Assembly: GCF_028869115.1 (NCBI RefSeq)
Contig: NZ_CP079800.1
Coordinates: 1,178,001-1,242,000 of the forward strand
Direction: 5' to 3'
DNA: 64,000 nt
Source of the DNA: Pseudemcibacter aquimaris
GTDB taxonomy: Bacteria > Pseudomonadota > Alphaproteobacteria > Sphingomonadales > Emcibacteraceae
The notes under the pieces are model-generated. The model ran no database searches. It saw only the letters and a list, made by a program, of their open reading frames with translations, and had not been told where the DNA came from. The position numbers were made by a program, and so were the translations under genes. Below, piece after piece: positions 10,501 to 17,991 of the stretch; positions within the stretch are counted from its first letter, which is position 1; each line of letters begins with the position of its first letter.

Positions 10501-10583
10501 AGAACATCAGGAATGTTGTCGCGACCGTTAAGGGCGGCCATCATTACACCATTGAGCAACTATTACAGAGGGGCGCGGAATAA
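7560..10583 (+). CDS. exported TolB-like propeller / amidohydrolase fusion
   Basis: A 1007-residue two-part enzyme. A signal peptide (about 1-20, ending ASAFAE) is followed by TolB/WD40-like repeats (SPDGKKIAF, APDGNMVAF, SRDGSKIAY, SPDGGKLAY) to about residue 570, then an amidohydrolase barrel. Metal-binding residues are visible: the H-T-H pair at 669/671, the MVKSYVR strand with the candidate carbamylated lysine, SSHE, LEHIA, and GTDSPF with the catalytic aspartate. Relatives include imidazolonepropionase-like hydrolases and Xaa-Pro-type dipeptidases; the substrate is not known. The stop overlaps the ATG of the next gene by one base, linking this enzyme to a symporter pair, so a periplasmic hydrolase with uptake of its product is a reasonable inference. 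Confidence 0.9.
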   Translation: MRHWFKGALISIGMVASAFAEDITFNQGTNFGLSTSPDGAYIAMDLQGILWVLPTRGGEAHAITSGQQPEVREPSFSPDGKKIAFQGFHAGYFHIWTVNIDGSDLKQITTGNFDDREPFWNADGNTITFSSDRTGNYDIWDIDVNTGALTQLTSHPDDAGHPHKSIDGNRLIHTREIKGDYSEIILLDDLNETPFEISLMKSESINYYRPNLYRDGIGFTYIEQDGRDISLNYVVNAFDRRTYRDKHILDQGDIFPFRGSWGRAGLYYTADGMIKFLGFKSELRNNEEWLVNVRDMVTIPFEATITANPPSYTKKIRDFDSAESQVVRGIGGLDVNPRNNRLIYSALGGMWVQDGNAPAENIDIDDIGQVNDPTWAPDGNMVAFVAERDGQMDIWTRNMISGEETRLTNDKHREYRISWSRDGSKIAYLSTRGVSNTWGRADVKVIDVEYGNIEVVDEAIHTPGRPVWARDDKHILMAVANPATSRFREGMHVIRQYHVESGRANDFEMPNDIGLSTRDGSGPVLSPDGGKLAYISEGEIRVATVDEDGNITGTLPNYCTDVALMPRWKMNSEDIFYMSGANLKSCNIRTGQISDSMINANWTRDIADAKTIHVGTLFDGVSDQVRNNVDVFVQDGRITKIAPHGTEAPIGEMIDHSGDVMIPGLMAGHTHQTELLGEKLGRNWLAYGITSVRDPGTNPYKSLMRKETWESGAAAGPRMFYAGWLTGGPRVYYGQSYNAVNEKALRHEITRARALDYDMVKSYVRLPDEYQQILIEEAHKMGIPLSSHEIAPAIQNGMDSLEHIAATSRRGYSPKFSYLANSYDDVRKIISQSGLFITATNILDGGYHKYIADHPEYVTDPKYSAFLDELQRDGQAASGNADYSKKEIEQNTPMLDTIKALYDAGANFAAGTDSPFIPYGISQHFEMLMMAEAGIPNADVIRAATINVAKNIGVDDDLGTIEVGKLADMAILSANPLDDLKNIRNVVATVKGGHHYTIEQLLQRGAE

Positions 10584-10852
10584 TGAGCCAGAATACCGAT
10601 AATTATTGGAAAGAAAATGTGTCGCTGGTGCTTAAACTGCTCGCGATATGGTTTATGGCGTCATACGGCATGGGGATACTCTTTGTTGATTTCCTAAATC
10701 AATTTCAATTCTTTGGTTTTCCGTTTGGTTTCTGGATGGCGCAGCAGGGTGCGATTTATATCTTCGTGATCCTGATTTTCGTATATGTCGCCAAAATGAA
10801 TAAGCTCGATAAAAAATACGGCGTCGATGAAGAAGAAGGGGAGAATGAATAA
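10583..10852 (+). CDS. sodium/substrate symporter small subunit (DUF4212)
   Basis: An 89-residue protein with two transmembrane helices (about 12-32 and 48-72) and an acidic C-terminus (DEEEGENE). The opening YWKENVSLVLKLLAIWF and the FGFPFGFWMAQQG segment are typical of the DUF4212 small subunit that accompanies VC_2705-type sodium:solute symporters. It overlaps the amidohydrolase gene upstream by 1 base and the symporter gene downstream by 1 base, so the three are translationally coupled. Confidence 0.92.
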   Translation: MSQNTDNYWKENVSLVLKLLAIWFMASYGMGILFVDFLNQFQFFGFPFGFWMAQQGAIYIFVILIFVYVAKMNKLDKKYGVDEEEGENE

Positions 10853-12600
10853 TGGATGTTCAAACCCTGACTTACATCATCGTGGGCGCCACATTCGCGC
10901 TTTATATCGGTATTGCCATCTGGGCCAAGGCGGGCACGACAGATGATTTTTATGTGGCGGGCCACCATGTGCCGCCGCTAGCAAACGGTATGGCGACCGC
11001 TGCCGACTGGATGAGTGCCGCAAGCTTCATTTCCATGGCGGGATTGATTTCATTCATGGGCCGTGATGGTTCCATGTATTTAATGGGCTGGACGGGTGGA
11101 TATGTGTTGCTCGCGTTATTGCTGGCACCATATTTGCGTAAATTCGGCCAATTCACCGTGCCGGATTTTGTCGGCGACCGATATTATTCCGATGCGGCCA
11201 GAACCGTTGCGGTAATATGTGCGCTGTTTATTTCATTTACCTATGTCGCGGGGCAAATGCGCGGTGTGGGGATTGTGTTTTCCAGATTTCTTGAGGTCGA
11301 TATCACAGCAGGCGTGCTGATCGGTATGTCGATTGTGTTTTTCTATGCGGTTCTTGGGGGAATGAAGGGGATTACCTATACCCAGGTGGCGCAATATTGC
11401 GTTTTAATTTTCGCCTTTATGGTGCCGGCAATATTCATTTCGATCCTGATGACAGGGAACCCTGTGCCGCAACTTGGCTTTGGATCGGAACTGGCCGATG
11501 GATCGGGTTATCTGCTTGATAAACTAAACGGACTGTCGGTGGAACTGGGGTTTGGTGAATATACGGCGGGGAATAAATCCACATTTGATATGTTTTGTAT
11601 TGTTGCGGCGTTAATGGTTGGTACGGCGGGTTTGCCGCATGTGATCGTGCGATTTTTCACGGTGCCAAAGGTCCGTGACGCAAGGCTTTCTGCCGGATAT
11701 GCGCTTGTGTTAATCGCGATCCTTTATACAACCGCGCCTGCGGTTTCCAGCTTCGCACGACTTAACCTGATTGATACAGTATCGAACGCAGAATATCAGG
11801 CAACACCACAGTGGTTCAAAAACTGGGAAGCCATCGACCTAATCGCGTGGCGCGATAAAAACGGCGACGGCAAAATCCAATATACGGCTGGGAACGCATT
11901 CGAAGGAAAGCCGGATTTCCGTGACGGTACTGGCCCAAGTGGCGAACGTCTATTAAGAAACCAAGACGGGCCAAGCGCCAATGAATTATATATCGATCAG
12001 GATATCATGGTGCTTGCCAATCCGGAAATTGCAGAGCTTCCTGATTGGGTGGTGGCCCTTGTGGTTGCGGGCGGTCTTGCGGCGGCTCTATCGACGGCGG
12101 CGGGTTTACTGCTGGTGATTTCAACATCGGTGGCCCATGATTTGTTCAAAAAAATGCTGCTGCCGAATATTACCGATAAACAAGAATTAATGTTCGCGCG
12201 GATGGCGGTGGCCATTGCCGTGTTAATCGCCGGGTATTTCGGTATCAATCCCCCGGGTTTTGTGGCGCAAGTGGTGGCATTCGCATTTGGCCTTGCCGCA
12301 TCAACATTCTTCCCGATTATCCTGATGGGGATATTCTATAAACGCATGAACAAAGAAGGCGCCATCACCGGCATGGTCACGGGGTTAGTGTTCACGAGCC
12401 TCTATATCATCTATTTTAAATTCATCGATCCATCCGCGAATACGTCTGAGCACTGGTGGCTCGGCGTTTCACCAGAAGGGGCAGGGACGCTTGGCATGAT
12501 GCTTAACTTTGTTGTGGCCTTTGTGGTTAGTAAAATGACCAATGAGCCACCGAAAGAGGTTCAGGGCATGATCGAAAGGATTAGGGTGCCACGGGGATAG
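10852..12600 (+). CDS. sodium:solute symporter family protein (VC_2705 type)
   Basis: A 582-residue inner-membrane transporter of the SSS family related to the acetate permease ActP. The N-terminal GTTDDFYVAGHHVPPLANG and the SAASFISMAG segment are family hallmarks, and about 13 hydrophobic segments can be traced. The soluble insert at about 320-385 contains DKNGDGKIQY, an EF-hand-like loop. It works with the DUF4212 subunit encoded immediately upstream. The probable substrate is a small organic acid or amino acid, perhaps a product of the upstream amidohydrolase; that link is inferred only from the operon. Confidence 0.92.
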   Translation: MDVQTLTYIIVGATFALYIGIAIWAKAGTTDDFYVAGHHVPPLANGMATAADWMSAASFISMAGLISFMGRDGSMYLMGWTGGYVLLALLLAPYLRKFGQFTVPDFVGDRYYSDAARTVAVICALFISFTYVAGQMRGVGIVFSRFLEVDITAGVLIGMSIVFFYAVLGGMKGITYTQVAQYCVLIFAFMVPAIFISILMTGNPVPQLGFGSELADGSGYLLDKLNGLSVELGFGEYTAGNKSTFDMFCIVAALMVGTAGLPHVIVRFFTVPKVRDARLSAGYALVLIAILYTTAPAVSSFARLNLIDTVSNAEYQATPQWFKNWEAIDLIAWRDKNGDGKIQYTAGNAFEGKPDFRDGTGPSGERLLRNQDGPSANELYIDQDIMVLANPEIAELPDWVVALVVAGGLAAALSTAAGLLLVISTSVAHDLFKKMLLPNITDKQELMFARMAVAIAVLIAGYFGINPPGFVAQVVAFAFGLAASTFFPIILMGIFYKRMNKEGAITGMVTGLVFTSLYIIYFKFIDPSANTSEHWWLGVSPEGAGTLGMMLNFVVAFVVSKMTNEPPKEVQGMIERIRVPRG

Positions 12601-12643
12601 GAGATGATTATTCTAGAATTGATAATTTATAATGGGGGCGATA

Positions 12644-13087
12644 ATGCAGAACGTAATAAAACCAAATTTATTTAAATATTTATGTCTTTTTTCTATCGTA
12701 TATTTGGTAGTTTTAATGACGATTTCTTTTGCAATGAATTTATTGGAAATTAAAGAAATTCCAGGGCTTACAACAACTATAATTATGATATGTGCTGCTT
12801 ATACTGCTAAGTTGTTTGTAGATAATGAAGGTCGAGCACCACACAAAAAGGAACAAAAAATATTAAGCGCTGGTGGCCTTGTTTCTTCTTATATAGTGTC
12901 CATATTATTGACAATTATTTATAGTATTTTTCTCGGAATGGATTTAGGTGTTTATGTCAGTCTCTTTATAGAAATGCCTTTGTTGTTAGCTCTTCCTATT
13001 TTGTTGTTTATATCTGCTTGTTATTATCTTGCTTTTTATATTGTTTTTGGAAAAGTAGCTCAAAACATGGCTGACAAAATAAAATAG
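12644..13087 (+). CDS. ABZJ_00895-like small membrane protein
   Basis: About 147 residues with four hydrophobic segments and a polar loop FVDNEGRAPHKKEQK between the second and third. The layout (four TM, F-x-x-x-x-x-R-x-P loop) recalls the ABZJ_00895 family of uncharacterised proteins; that is a tentative match. I chose the second ATG (12644) because GGGGG at 12634-12638 sits 5 bases before it, while the first ATG (12632) has no ribosome-binding site. The gene is visibly more A+T-rich than its neighbours and looks like a later arrival downstream of the symporter. Confidence 0.65.
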   Translation: MQNVIKPNLFKYLCLFSIVYLVVLMTISFAMNLLEIKEIPGLTTTIIMICAAYTAKLFVDNEGRAPHKKEQKILSAGGLVSSYIVSILLTIIYSIFLGMDLGVYVSLFIEMPLLLALPILLFISACYYLAFYIVFGKVAQNMADKIK

Positions 13088-13249
13088 TTTTTTGGCAGGT
13101 GCTTTTTTGTGATGAAAATAAATTGCCTAACTCATAATGCTTCTTATAACTATTATTAAGTTATTGATTTTATTGATATTTTTCTTGAAAATAGTGTTTT
13201 CTTGTTGTATCTATAATGAAAATAGTCACTCAGGTATAAGGATAGCCCC

Positions 13250-13729
13250 ATGAAAGGTAATCAAAAAATTATTGATGCGTTAAATTCGCTTCTTACTCAT
13301 GAATTATCAGCAGCAGATCAGTATTTCATTCATTCACAAATGTATGAAGATATGGGGCTAGAGGCATTATATACCCGCCTTGAACATGAACGTGAAGAGG
13401 AATTAGACCACGCGAAAATGCTTGTGGAACGTATTCTGTTTCTTGAAGGAAAGCCTGATGTGGGATCACGTGCGGCGCTGAATATCGGGGATGATGTGCC
13501 AAGCATGTTAAAAAGCGATCTTGATTATGAACTGATGGTCGTGGATGCGCTTAAGGATGTGATTGAGCTTTGTGAAAAAGAACGCGATTACCAAACACGA
13601 CAAATCCTTCTTAAGCTTCTTGAGGATACGGAAGAAGACCACACATACTGGCTTGAAAAACAATTAGGCCTGATCGAAAAAGTCGGTCTTCAGAATTACA
13701 TGCAGTCGCAAATGGGTAGTGCTGGCTAG
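13250..13729 (+). CDS. bfr: bacterioferritin without the haem-ligand methionine
   Basis: A 159-residue ferritin-like protein that aligns without gaps to E. coli Bfr through about residue 120 (MKG start, HELSAADQYFIHSQM, VERILFLEG, GLQNY near the C-terminus). The di-iron ferroxidase ligands are present: E18, E51, H54, E94, and an E-x-x-H pair at 128/131 shifted by one residue. Position 52, which is methionine (axial haem ligand) in classical bacterioferritin, is leucine here (codon TTA at 13403-13405, context EEELDHAK). It should therefore oxidise and store iron, but either be haem-free or need a second Met52 subunit encoded elsewhere. A Shine-Dalgarno AAGGA precedes the ATG. The gene stands alone. 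Confidence 0.9.
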   Translation: MKGNQKIIDALNSLLTHELSAADQYFIHSQMYEDMGLEALYTRLEHEREEELDHAKMLVERILFLEGKPDVGSRAALNIGDDVPSMLKSDLDYELMVVDALKDVIELCEKERDYQTRQILLKLLEDTEEDHTYWLEKQLGLIEKVGLQNYMQSQMGSAG

Positions 13730-13734
13730 GCGCC

Positions 13735-13828
13735 ACCTGTCATACTCGGACTTGTTCCGAGTATCTCTTGAAAAACATTGAAATTGAAACTTTTGTCGAG
13801 ACCCTCGGAACAAGTCCGAGGGTGACGG
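13735..13828. repeat. REP-like paired hairpins (inverted repeat)
   Basis: Two hairpins face each other. The left is ATACTCGGA (13742-13750), loop CTTGT, TCCGAGTAT (13756-13764). The right is ACCCTCGGA (13801-13809), loop ACAAG, TCCGAGGGT (13815-13823). The whole left arm (13735-13767) is also nearly the reverse complement of the right arm (13798-13828). Where the two copies differ, both sides of each stem change together (TA to CC with the matching complement), so the fold is conserved rather than the bases. It lies between bfr and the oxidoreductase gene. Similar GTCA...CGGACTTG...CCG...GATCTC palindromes are common between genes in alphaproteobacteria. Confidence 0.8.
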
Positions 13829-13931
13829 TGAGTAGTATTTCATGAACATTTTTTCATTCACATATTGTCTCAAACTCAAATTACCGATAATGTGATCACA
13901 AATTTATTTGTAAAAATAAAGGGTGATTGGT

Positions 13932-15518
13932 GTGACACAATATGATGCGGTGATTATCGGGGCGGGGCATAATGGATTGACGGCCGCCAATTATCTGGCG
14001 ATGGGGGGATTGAAGGTTTGTGTGCTTGAACGCCGTCATATTGTTGGCGGTGCGGCGGTCACCGAAGAATTCCATCCCGGATACCGAAATTCCATCGCGT
14101 CTTATGTGGTCAGCCTGCTACGGCCCGAGGTCGTGGAGGAATTAGAACTTAAAAAACATGGGTATCAACCCATGCGCCTTAAAAATTCATTTTATCCTGA
14201 TTTGAACGGTGAATATTTGTTGCTGAATGATGATGACAATCATAACAGACGCGAATATGAAAAATTTTCCAAAACCGATTATGACGCGCAAATTGAATAT
14301 CATGGCATTGTTGATAAGCTGGGTGCGATCCTATCCAAACAATGGCTAAAAGAGCCGCCGAAATTGCATGGCGGCGGGTTAACGGACCTGATCAGCGCGG
14401 CGAAATCCGGAATGGATATTTATAAGCTTGATAAAGACACCCGTTACCGCATGGTGCAGTTTTTTATCGGTGCGCCTGATAGTATCATCGAACGCTGGTT
14501 TGAAAGTGATAAAATCAAAGCGATGATCGCATCGCACTGTATCCCCGCCAATTATATATCGCTGCATAACCCGGGGGCGAGCCTTTCGATGCTACATCAT
14601 TCGGTTGGTGAGTTGGATGGTCATCATGGCGCGTGGGGTATCGTAAAGGGCGGCATGGGCGCCATTACGCAAGCCATGGCCAAATCGGCGATGGCAAAGG
14701 GCGTTGAAATCAGAACGGATGCGGCCGTGAAGAAAATCATCGTTGAAAATGGTGTGGCGAAAGGCGTGATGCTTGAAAATGGTAAAGCAATTCTCGCCCG
14801 TGTTGTCGCCACCAATGCGGACCCAAAGGGCGCCTTTTTAAACATGATCGGTAAAGAACATTTACCGGAAACATTCGCCAAGGATATTGCCGCCATCAGA
14901 CAGGAATCCGCGTCACTACGCATGAATTTGGCGCTTTCGGGTTTGCCTGATTTTGCCTGTCTGCCGGGCACGGAAATTGGCGAACATCACAAAAGTAGTA
15001 TTTCATTCATTGACGGCAAAGATCATATCGAGCGTGCCTATAGGTCCGCACGGGCAGGAATACCGTCCGACCCACCAATTATTGAATCGATCATCCCCAG
15101 TGCATCAGATGATACATTGACCGATGAACCGGGCACCCATGTCATGAGCTTACTATGTAAATATATGCCTTATGAACTGGCGGATGGGAAAAATTGGGAT
15201 GATGAAAAAGAACGGGTGGTTAAAAATATCCTTGATCATTTGACGAAATATATTCCGAATTTGCCGGATATTTTGGTGGGATGGCAATGTTTAACGCCAC
15301 TTGATCTGGAACGAATATTCGGTCTGCCGCGTGGTGATATTTGCCACGGAAAGCTGGAACCGGATCAACTTTATAGCGTCAGACCACACCCCGACGCGGC
15401 GCAATATGCCACACCGGTAAAGGGTTTTTATCTTTGTGGATCGGGTACCCATCCCGGCGGCGGTGTGACCGGTGCGCCGGGGCGGAATGCGGCAAAAAGG
15501 ATTTTAAAAGATATTTAA
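13932..15518 (+). CDS. PYROXD2-like NAD(P)/FAD-dependent oxidoreductase
   Basis: About 528 residues. The N-terminal dinucleotide fold DAVIIGAGHNGLTAANYLA and the following LERRHIVGGAAVTEE are the FAD-binding signature of phytoene-desaturase-like amine oxidases. The C-terminal GSGTHPGGGVTGAPGRNAA is characteristic of the PYROXD2 group rather than true carotenoid desaturases. No carotenoid genes are near, and the substrate is unknown. I prefer GTG 13932, which has AAGGG 8 bases upstream (13918-13922), over GTG 13923, which overlaps that site. It converges on an aldehyde dehydrogenase gene, overlapping it by 4 bases. Confidence 0.85.
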   Translation: MTQYDAVIIGAGHNGLTAANYLAMGGLKVCVLERRHIVGGAAVTEEFHPGYRNSIASYVVSLLRPEVVEELELKKHGYQPMRLKNSFYPDLNGEYLLLNDDDNHNRREYEKFSKTDYDAQIEYHGIVDKLGAILSKQWLKEPPKLHGGGLTDLISAAKSGMDIYKLDKDTRYRMVQFFIGAPDSIIERWFESDKIKAMIASHCIPANYISLHNPGASLSMLHHSVGELDGHHGAWGIVKGGMGAITQAMAKSAMAKGVEIRTDAAVKKIIVENGVAKGVMLENGKAILARVVATNADPKGAFLNMIGKEHLPETFAKDIAAIRQESASLRMNLALSGLPDFACLPGTEIGEHHKSSISFIDGKDHIERAYRSARAGIPSDPPIIESIIPSASDDTLTDEPGTHVMSLLCKYMPYELADGKNWDDEKERVVKNILDHLTKYIPNLPDILVGWQCLTPLDLERIFGLPRGDICHGKLEPDQLYSVRPHPDAAQYATPVKGFYLCGSGTHPGGGVTGAPGRNAAKRILKDI

Positions 15519-16936
15519 ATACCAGTAATTGCCTTAATTTCAAGGTAATCATGGAAACCCCATACGCCATTTTCACGGCCGTTTCCGGATTGTTTATACC
15601 CACCGAACGGAACTTTTTGACCGCCGCTTTTTAGGTTGATTTTAATCTGACCCGCGCGGATTTGCTTCGCCACATCACGGGCGTGATCCATATCGTTTGA
15701 ACTGATATAACCCGCAAGGCCGTATTCGGTATCATTGGCGATGTCGATGGCTTCTTCCTCTGTATCATAACCAAGAAGGGCGATGACAGGGCCGAATATT
15801 TCTTCGCGGGCGATGGACATATCGTTATTCACATTGGCAAAGACGGTTACTTTTACATAATAACCTTTTGAAAGGTGATCCGGTCTTCTGGTGCCGCCGG
15901 TGACAAGGGTTGCTCCTTCGTCGATGCCTTTTTGAATAAGACCTTGAATTTTTTCAAACTGAACGTCGCTGACCACGGGACCGAGGTCGGTTGTTTCATC
16001 CAGTGGATCACCGACCTTAAGGCTTTCTGCTGCCTTACGGGCGGCTTCTATGGCGATGTCCATGCTTTCGTTCGGTACCAGCATACGGGTTGGCGCGTTA
16101 CAGGATTGACCGCTGTTATCCATACAGAAAATAACGCCGTCATAAACGGCCTGTGCGATGTCAGCGTCCCTTAGGATGATATTCGGTGATTTGCCGCCCA
16201 GTTCTTGTGCAACGCGTTTGACGCTGTCGGCTGATGCCTTTGCAACGGCGATACCGCCACGGGTGGACCCGGTAAAGGACATCATATGAATGTCTGGGTG
16301 TGATGACATGGCTTCACCAACTTCGGGGCCATATCCGTTTACAAGATTAAAGACACCAGCGGGAAGACCTGCTTCTTCCATAATGTCAGCGAGGATCATG
16401 GCATCGAGAGGCGCGATTTCACTTGGTTTTAAAACGACGGTGCATCCGGCGGCGATTGCTGGTGCAACCTTTGCACCAACCTGGTTCATTGGCCAGTTCC
16501 ATGGCGTGATTAATCCGCAGACGCCGATTGGTTCATAACGAAGGATGGCGCCGTCATCTTCTTTTTCAAATTCGAAATTTTTAAGCGCATCAAGTGTTGC
16601 TTGAAAGTGGCTTGTGCCGACGGCTGCCTGATCTTCACGGGAAAGGGTGATGGGCGCGCCCATTTCAGCGGTGATAGCTTGGGCGACTTCTTCTAATCGG
16701 CTTTCGTATAATTCAATGATGCGTTCCAAAAGCGCGATGCGTTCCTCCACAGACCATTTTGAAAATACGGGGAAGGCGGCCTTGGCAGCGGCAACGGCCT
16801 TATCAACATCGGCTTTTGATCCCATGCTGATTTTCGTGAATGCTTCTTCGGTTGCGGGGTTAATAACATCGGCTGTGTTTGGGGTTACGGGATCAACCCA
16901 TTCGCCATTAATGTAAAATTTCAAATAGTCTATCAT
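15515..16936 (-). CDS. NAD(P)-dependent aldehyde dehydrogenase
   Basis: A 473-residue member of the ALDH superfamily that oxidises an aldehyde to the acid in the cytoplasm. Visible features are the PWNWPMNQ segment, KPSEIAP, the cofactor loop FTGSTRGG, the general base in ELGGKSPN (about E245), the catalytic cysteine in NSGQSCNAP (about C279), and EEIFGPV. It resembles the broad-specificity 'aldehyde dehydrogenase family' proteins of alphaproteobacteria; the substrate is not assignable. Probably transcribed with the PAS gene 55 bases upstream, and its stop overlaps the convergent oxidoreductase gene. Confidence 0.93.
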   Translation of the reverse strand: MIDYLKFYINGEWVDPVTPNTADVINPATEEAFTKISMGSKADVDKAVAAAKAAFPVFSKWSVEERIALLERIIELYESRLEEVAQAITAEMGAPITLSREDQAAVGTSHFQATLDALKNFEFEKEDDGAILRYEPIGVCGLITPWNWPMNQVGAKVAPAIAAGCTVVLKPSEIAPLDAMILADIMEEAGLPAGVFNLVNGYGPEVGEAMSSHPDIHMMSFTGSTRGGIAVAKASADSVKRVAQELGGKSPNIILRDADIAQAVYDGVIFCMDNSGQSCNAPTRMLVPNESMDIAIEAARKAAESLKVGDPLDETTDLGPVVSDVQFEKIQGLIQKGIDEGATLVTGGTRRPDHLSKGYYVKVTVFANVNNDMSIAREEIFGPVIALLGYDTEEEAIDIANDTEYGLAGYISSNDMDHARDVAKQIRAGQIKINLKSGGQKVPFGGYKQSGNGRENGVWGFHDYLEIKAITGI

Positions 16937-16990
16937 GATTAAGCATTCCTAATTTTAATATTGATAGATTATTTATAACGTTTAGGCGCG

Positions 16991-17557
16991 TTAATCGCTA
17001 GGGTATAAGTCTTCGCGGTTAAAACTTTCGTATGATAAATTCACATTGGGGAAAGGGGAACCATCACTATAAAGCGGTAAATTAATGGCTGCGCAATGTT
17101 TAATCTCATGGTTATCATATTCAAATGAATAATATTCCAAGTAAACTTTTCCATCGTCGGTCAGCATTTTAAGATTATCCTCCCAAAATTTCTGGGTTTT
17201 GGGTTTTGCGTAATCTTCGAATGTTTTATTGGATGCATCAAGGCCAACGCTGTCGGCGATACCGCTGCCGCAATATGTGGTTAACCATTTTCCGTCATCC
17301 GTTAATTTTCCAATAAATATATTGGTGCCGAATTTGATGAATTCTTCTACGGCAAAATCTTTTCTGTCTGGAATGCCACCGCTTTCAATAACTTTTTCAA
17401 ACCAAAGTTCACTTAAAGATTTGCTTTTGTCACATAGAATTTTTTCTTTAAAATCTGCCCATTCAGCGGCCTCTGGAATGCCGTTTAAAAAAGACGGTCC
17501 TTGGATCGTTCGGTAATTAAAAGTTCGCATTGGTCGCGAGATATTTTGTGACAGCAT
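16991..17557 (-). CDS. PAS-like (PAS_5 type) sensory domain protein
   Basis: A soluble protein of about 188 residues with no output domain. The middle part, LSELWFEKVIESGGIPDR then GTNIFIGKL, YCGSGIADSVGLD and KTFEDYA, follows the pattern of PAS_5-family domains found as single-domain proteins in alphaproteobacteria (W-x-x-x...G-x-P-x-R-x-D, then a G-x-x-I beta strand). The ligand and partner are unknown. The ATG at 17557 is preceded by TAGGAA at a usable distance; an ATG six codons earlier (17575) lacks a ribosome-binding site. The family match is from pattern memory. Confidence 0.6.
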   Translation of the reverse strand: MLSQNISRPMRTFNYRTIQGPSFLNGIPEAAEWADFKEKILCDKSKSLSELWFEKVIESGGIPDRKDFAVEEFIKFGTNIFIGKLTDDGKWLTTYCGSGIADSVGLDASNKTFEDYAKPKTQKFWEDNLKMLTDDGKVYLEYYSFEYDNHEIKHCAAINLPLYSDGSPFPNVNLSYESFNREDLYPSD

Positions 17558-17681
17558 GTATTTGTTCCTACTCATGAATAAAGTAAAAGTTAAAAGTTAA
17601 TTTTTGATTATGAAAAAATGCGAAGCTGTAGAAAAATTGCCACAATTATGCGATACTTCAAAAGATACAAGGAGATATCCC

Positions 17682-17990
17682 ATGAAAAAAATTATTACCG
17701 TTATTATGTGTTTGGGTCTGTTAGGAAGTATTAGTTCCGCGAACGCCATGAATAAGGCTGAACTTATTGATGCTCTGGCGTCAAATAGCGGCCTTAATAA
17801 GAAACAAGCTACAGAGGCTGTGAATGTAATTTTTGCGGAAATAAACCGTGCTGTAGCACGTGGCGAGCGCGTTATGCTTCCGAAATTTGGAACGTTTGCA
17901 CCCGCAGAAGATAGAACAAAAGGGGCGATATTTATTCCAGAAACAGCAATGAAGGTTAGACCATCTATTAAACGACGGAGTACTAATTAA
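17682..17990 (+). CDS. HU-family DNA-binding protein with a signal peptide
   Basis: 102 residues. Residues 1-22 form a textbook signal peptide: MKK, a hydrophobic core (ITVIMCLGLLG) and SSANA as signal peptidase I site. The remaining 80 residues begin MNKAELIDALA and run through ATEAVNVIFAEI and LPKFGTF, colinear with HU/IHF. The part after FGTF is about ten residues shorter than E. coli HU: the beta-arm motif RNPQTG, which carries the intercalating proline, is missing. The start is set by AAGGAGA (17669-17675) 6 bases before ATG 17682. The internal ATG at the HU domain start has no ribosome-binding site, so a cytosolic form is unlikely. The next gene starts 1 base after the stop. Confidence 0.85.
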   Translation: MKKIITVIMCLGLLGSISSANAMNKAELIDALASNSGLNKKQATEAVNVIFAEINRAVARGERVMLPKFGTFAPAEDRTKGAIFIPETAMKVRPSIKRRSTN

Positions 17991-17991
17991 C

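Noticed and set aside
11866-11895. EF-hand-like loop in the symporter as an unusual insertion
   Set aside because: The same D-K-N-G-D-G loop is a regular part of VC_2705-type symporters, so it is not special to this gene.
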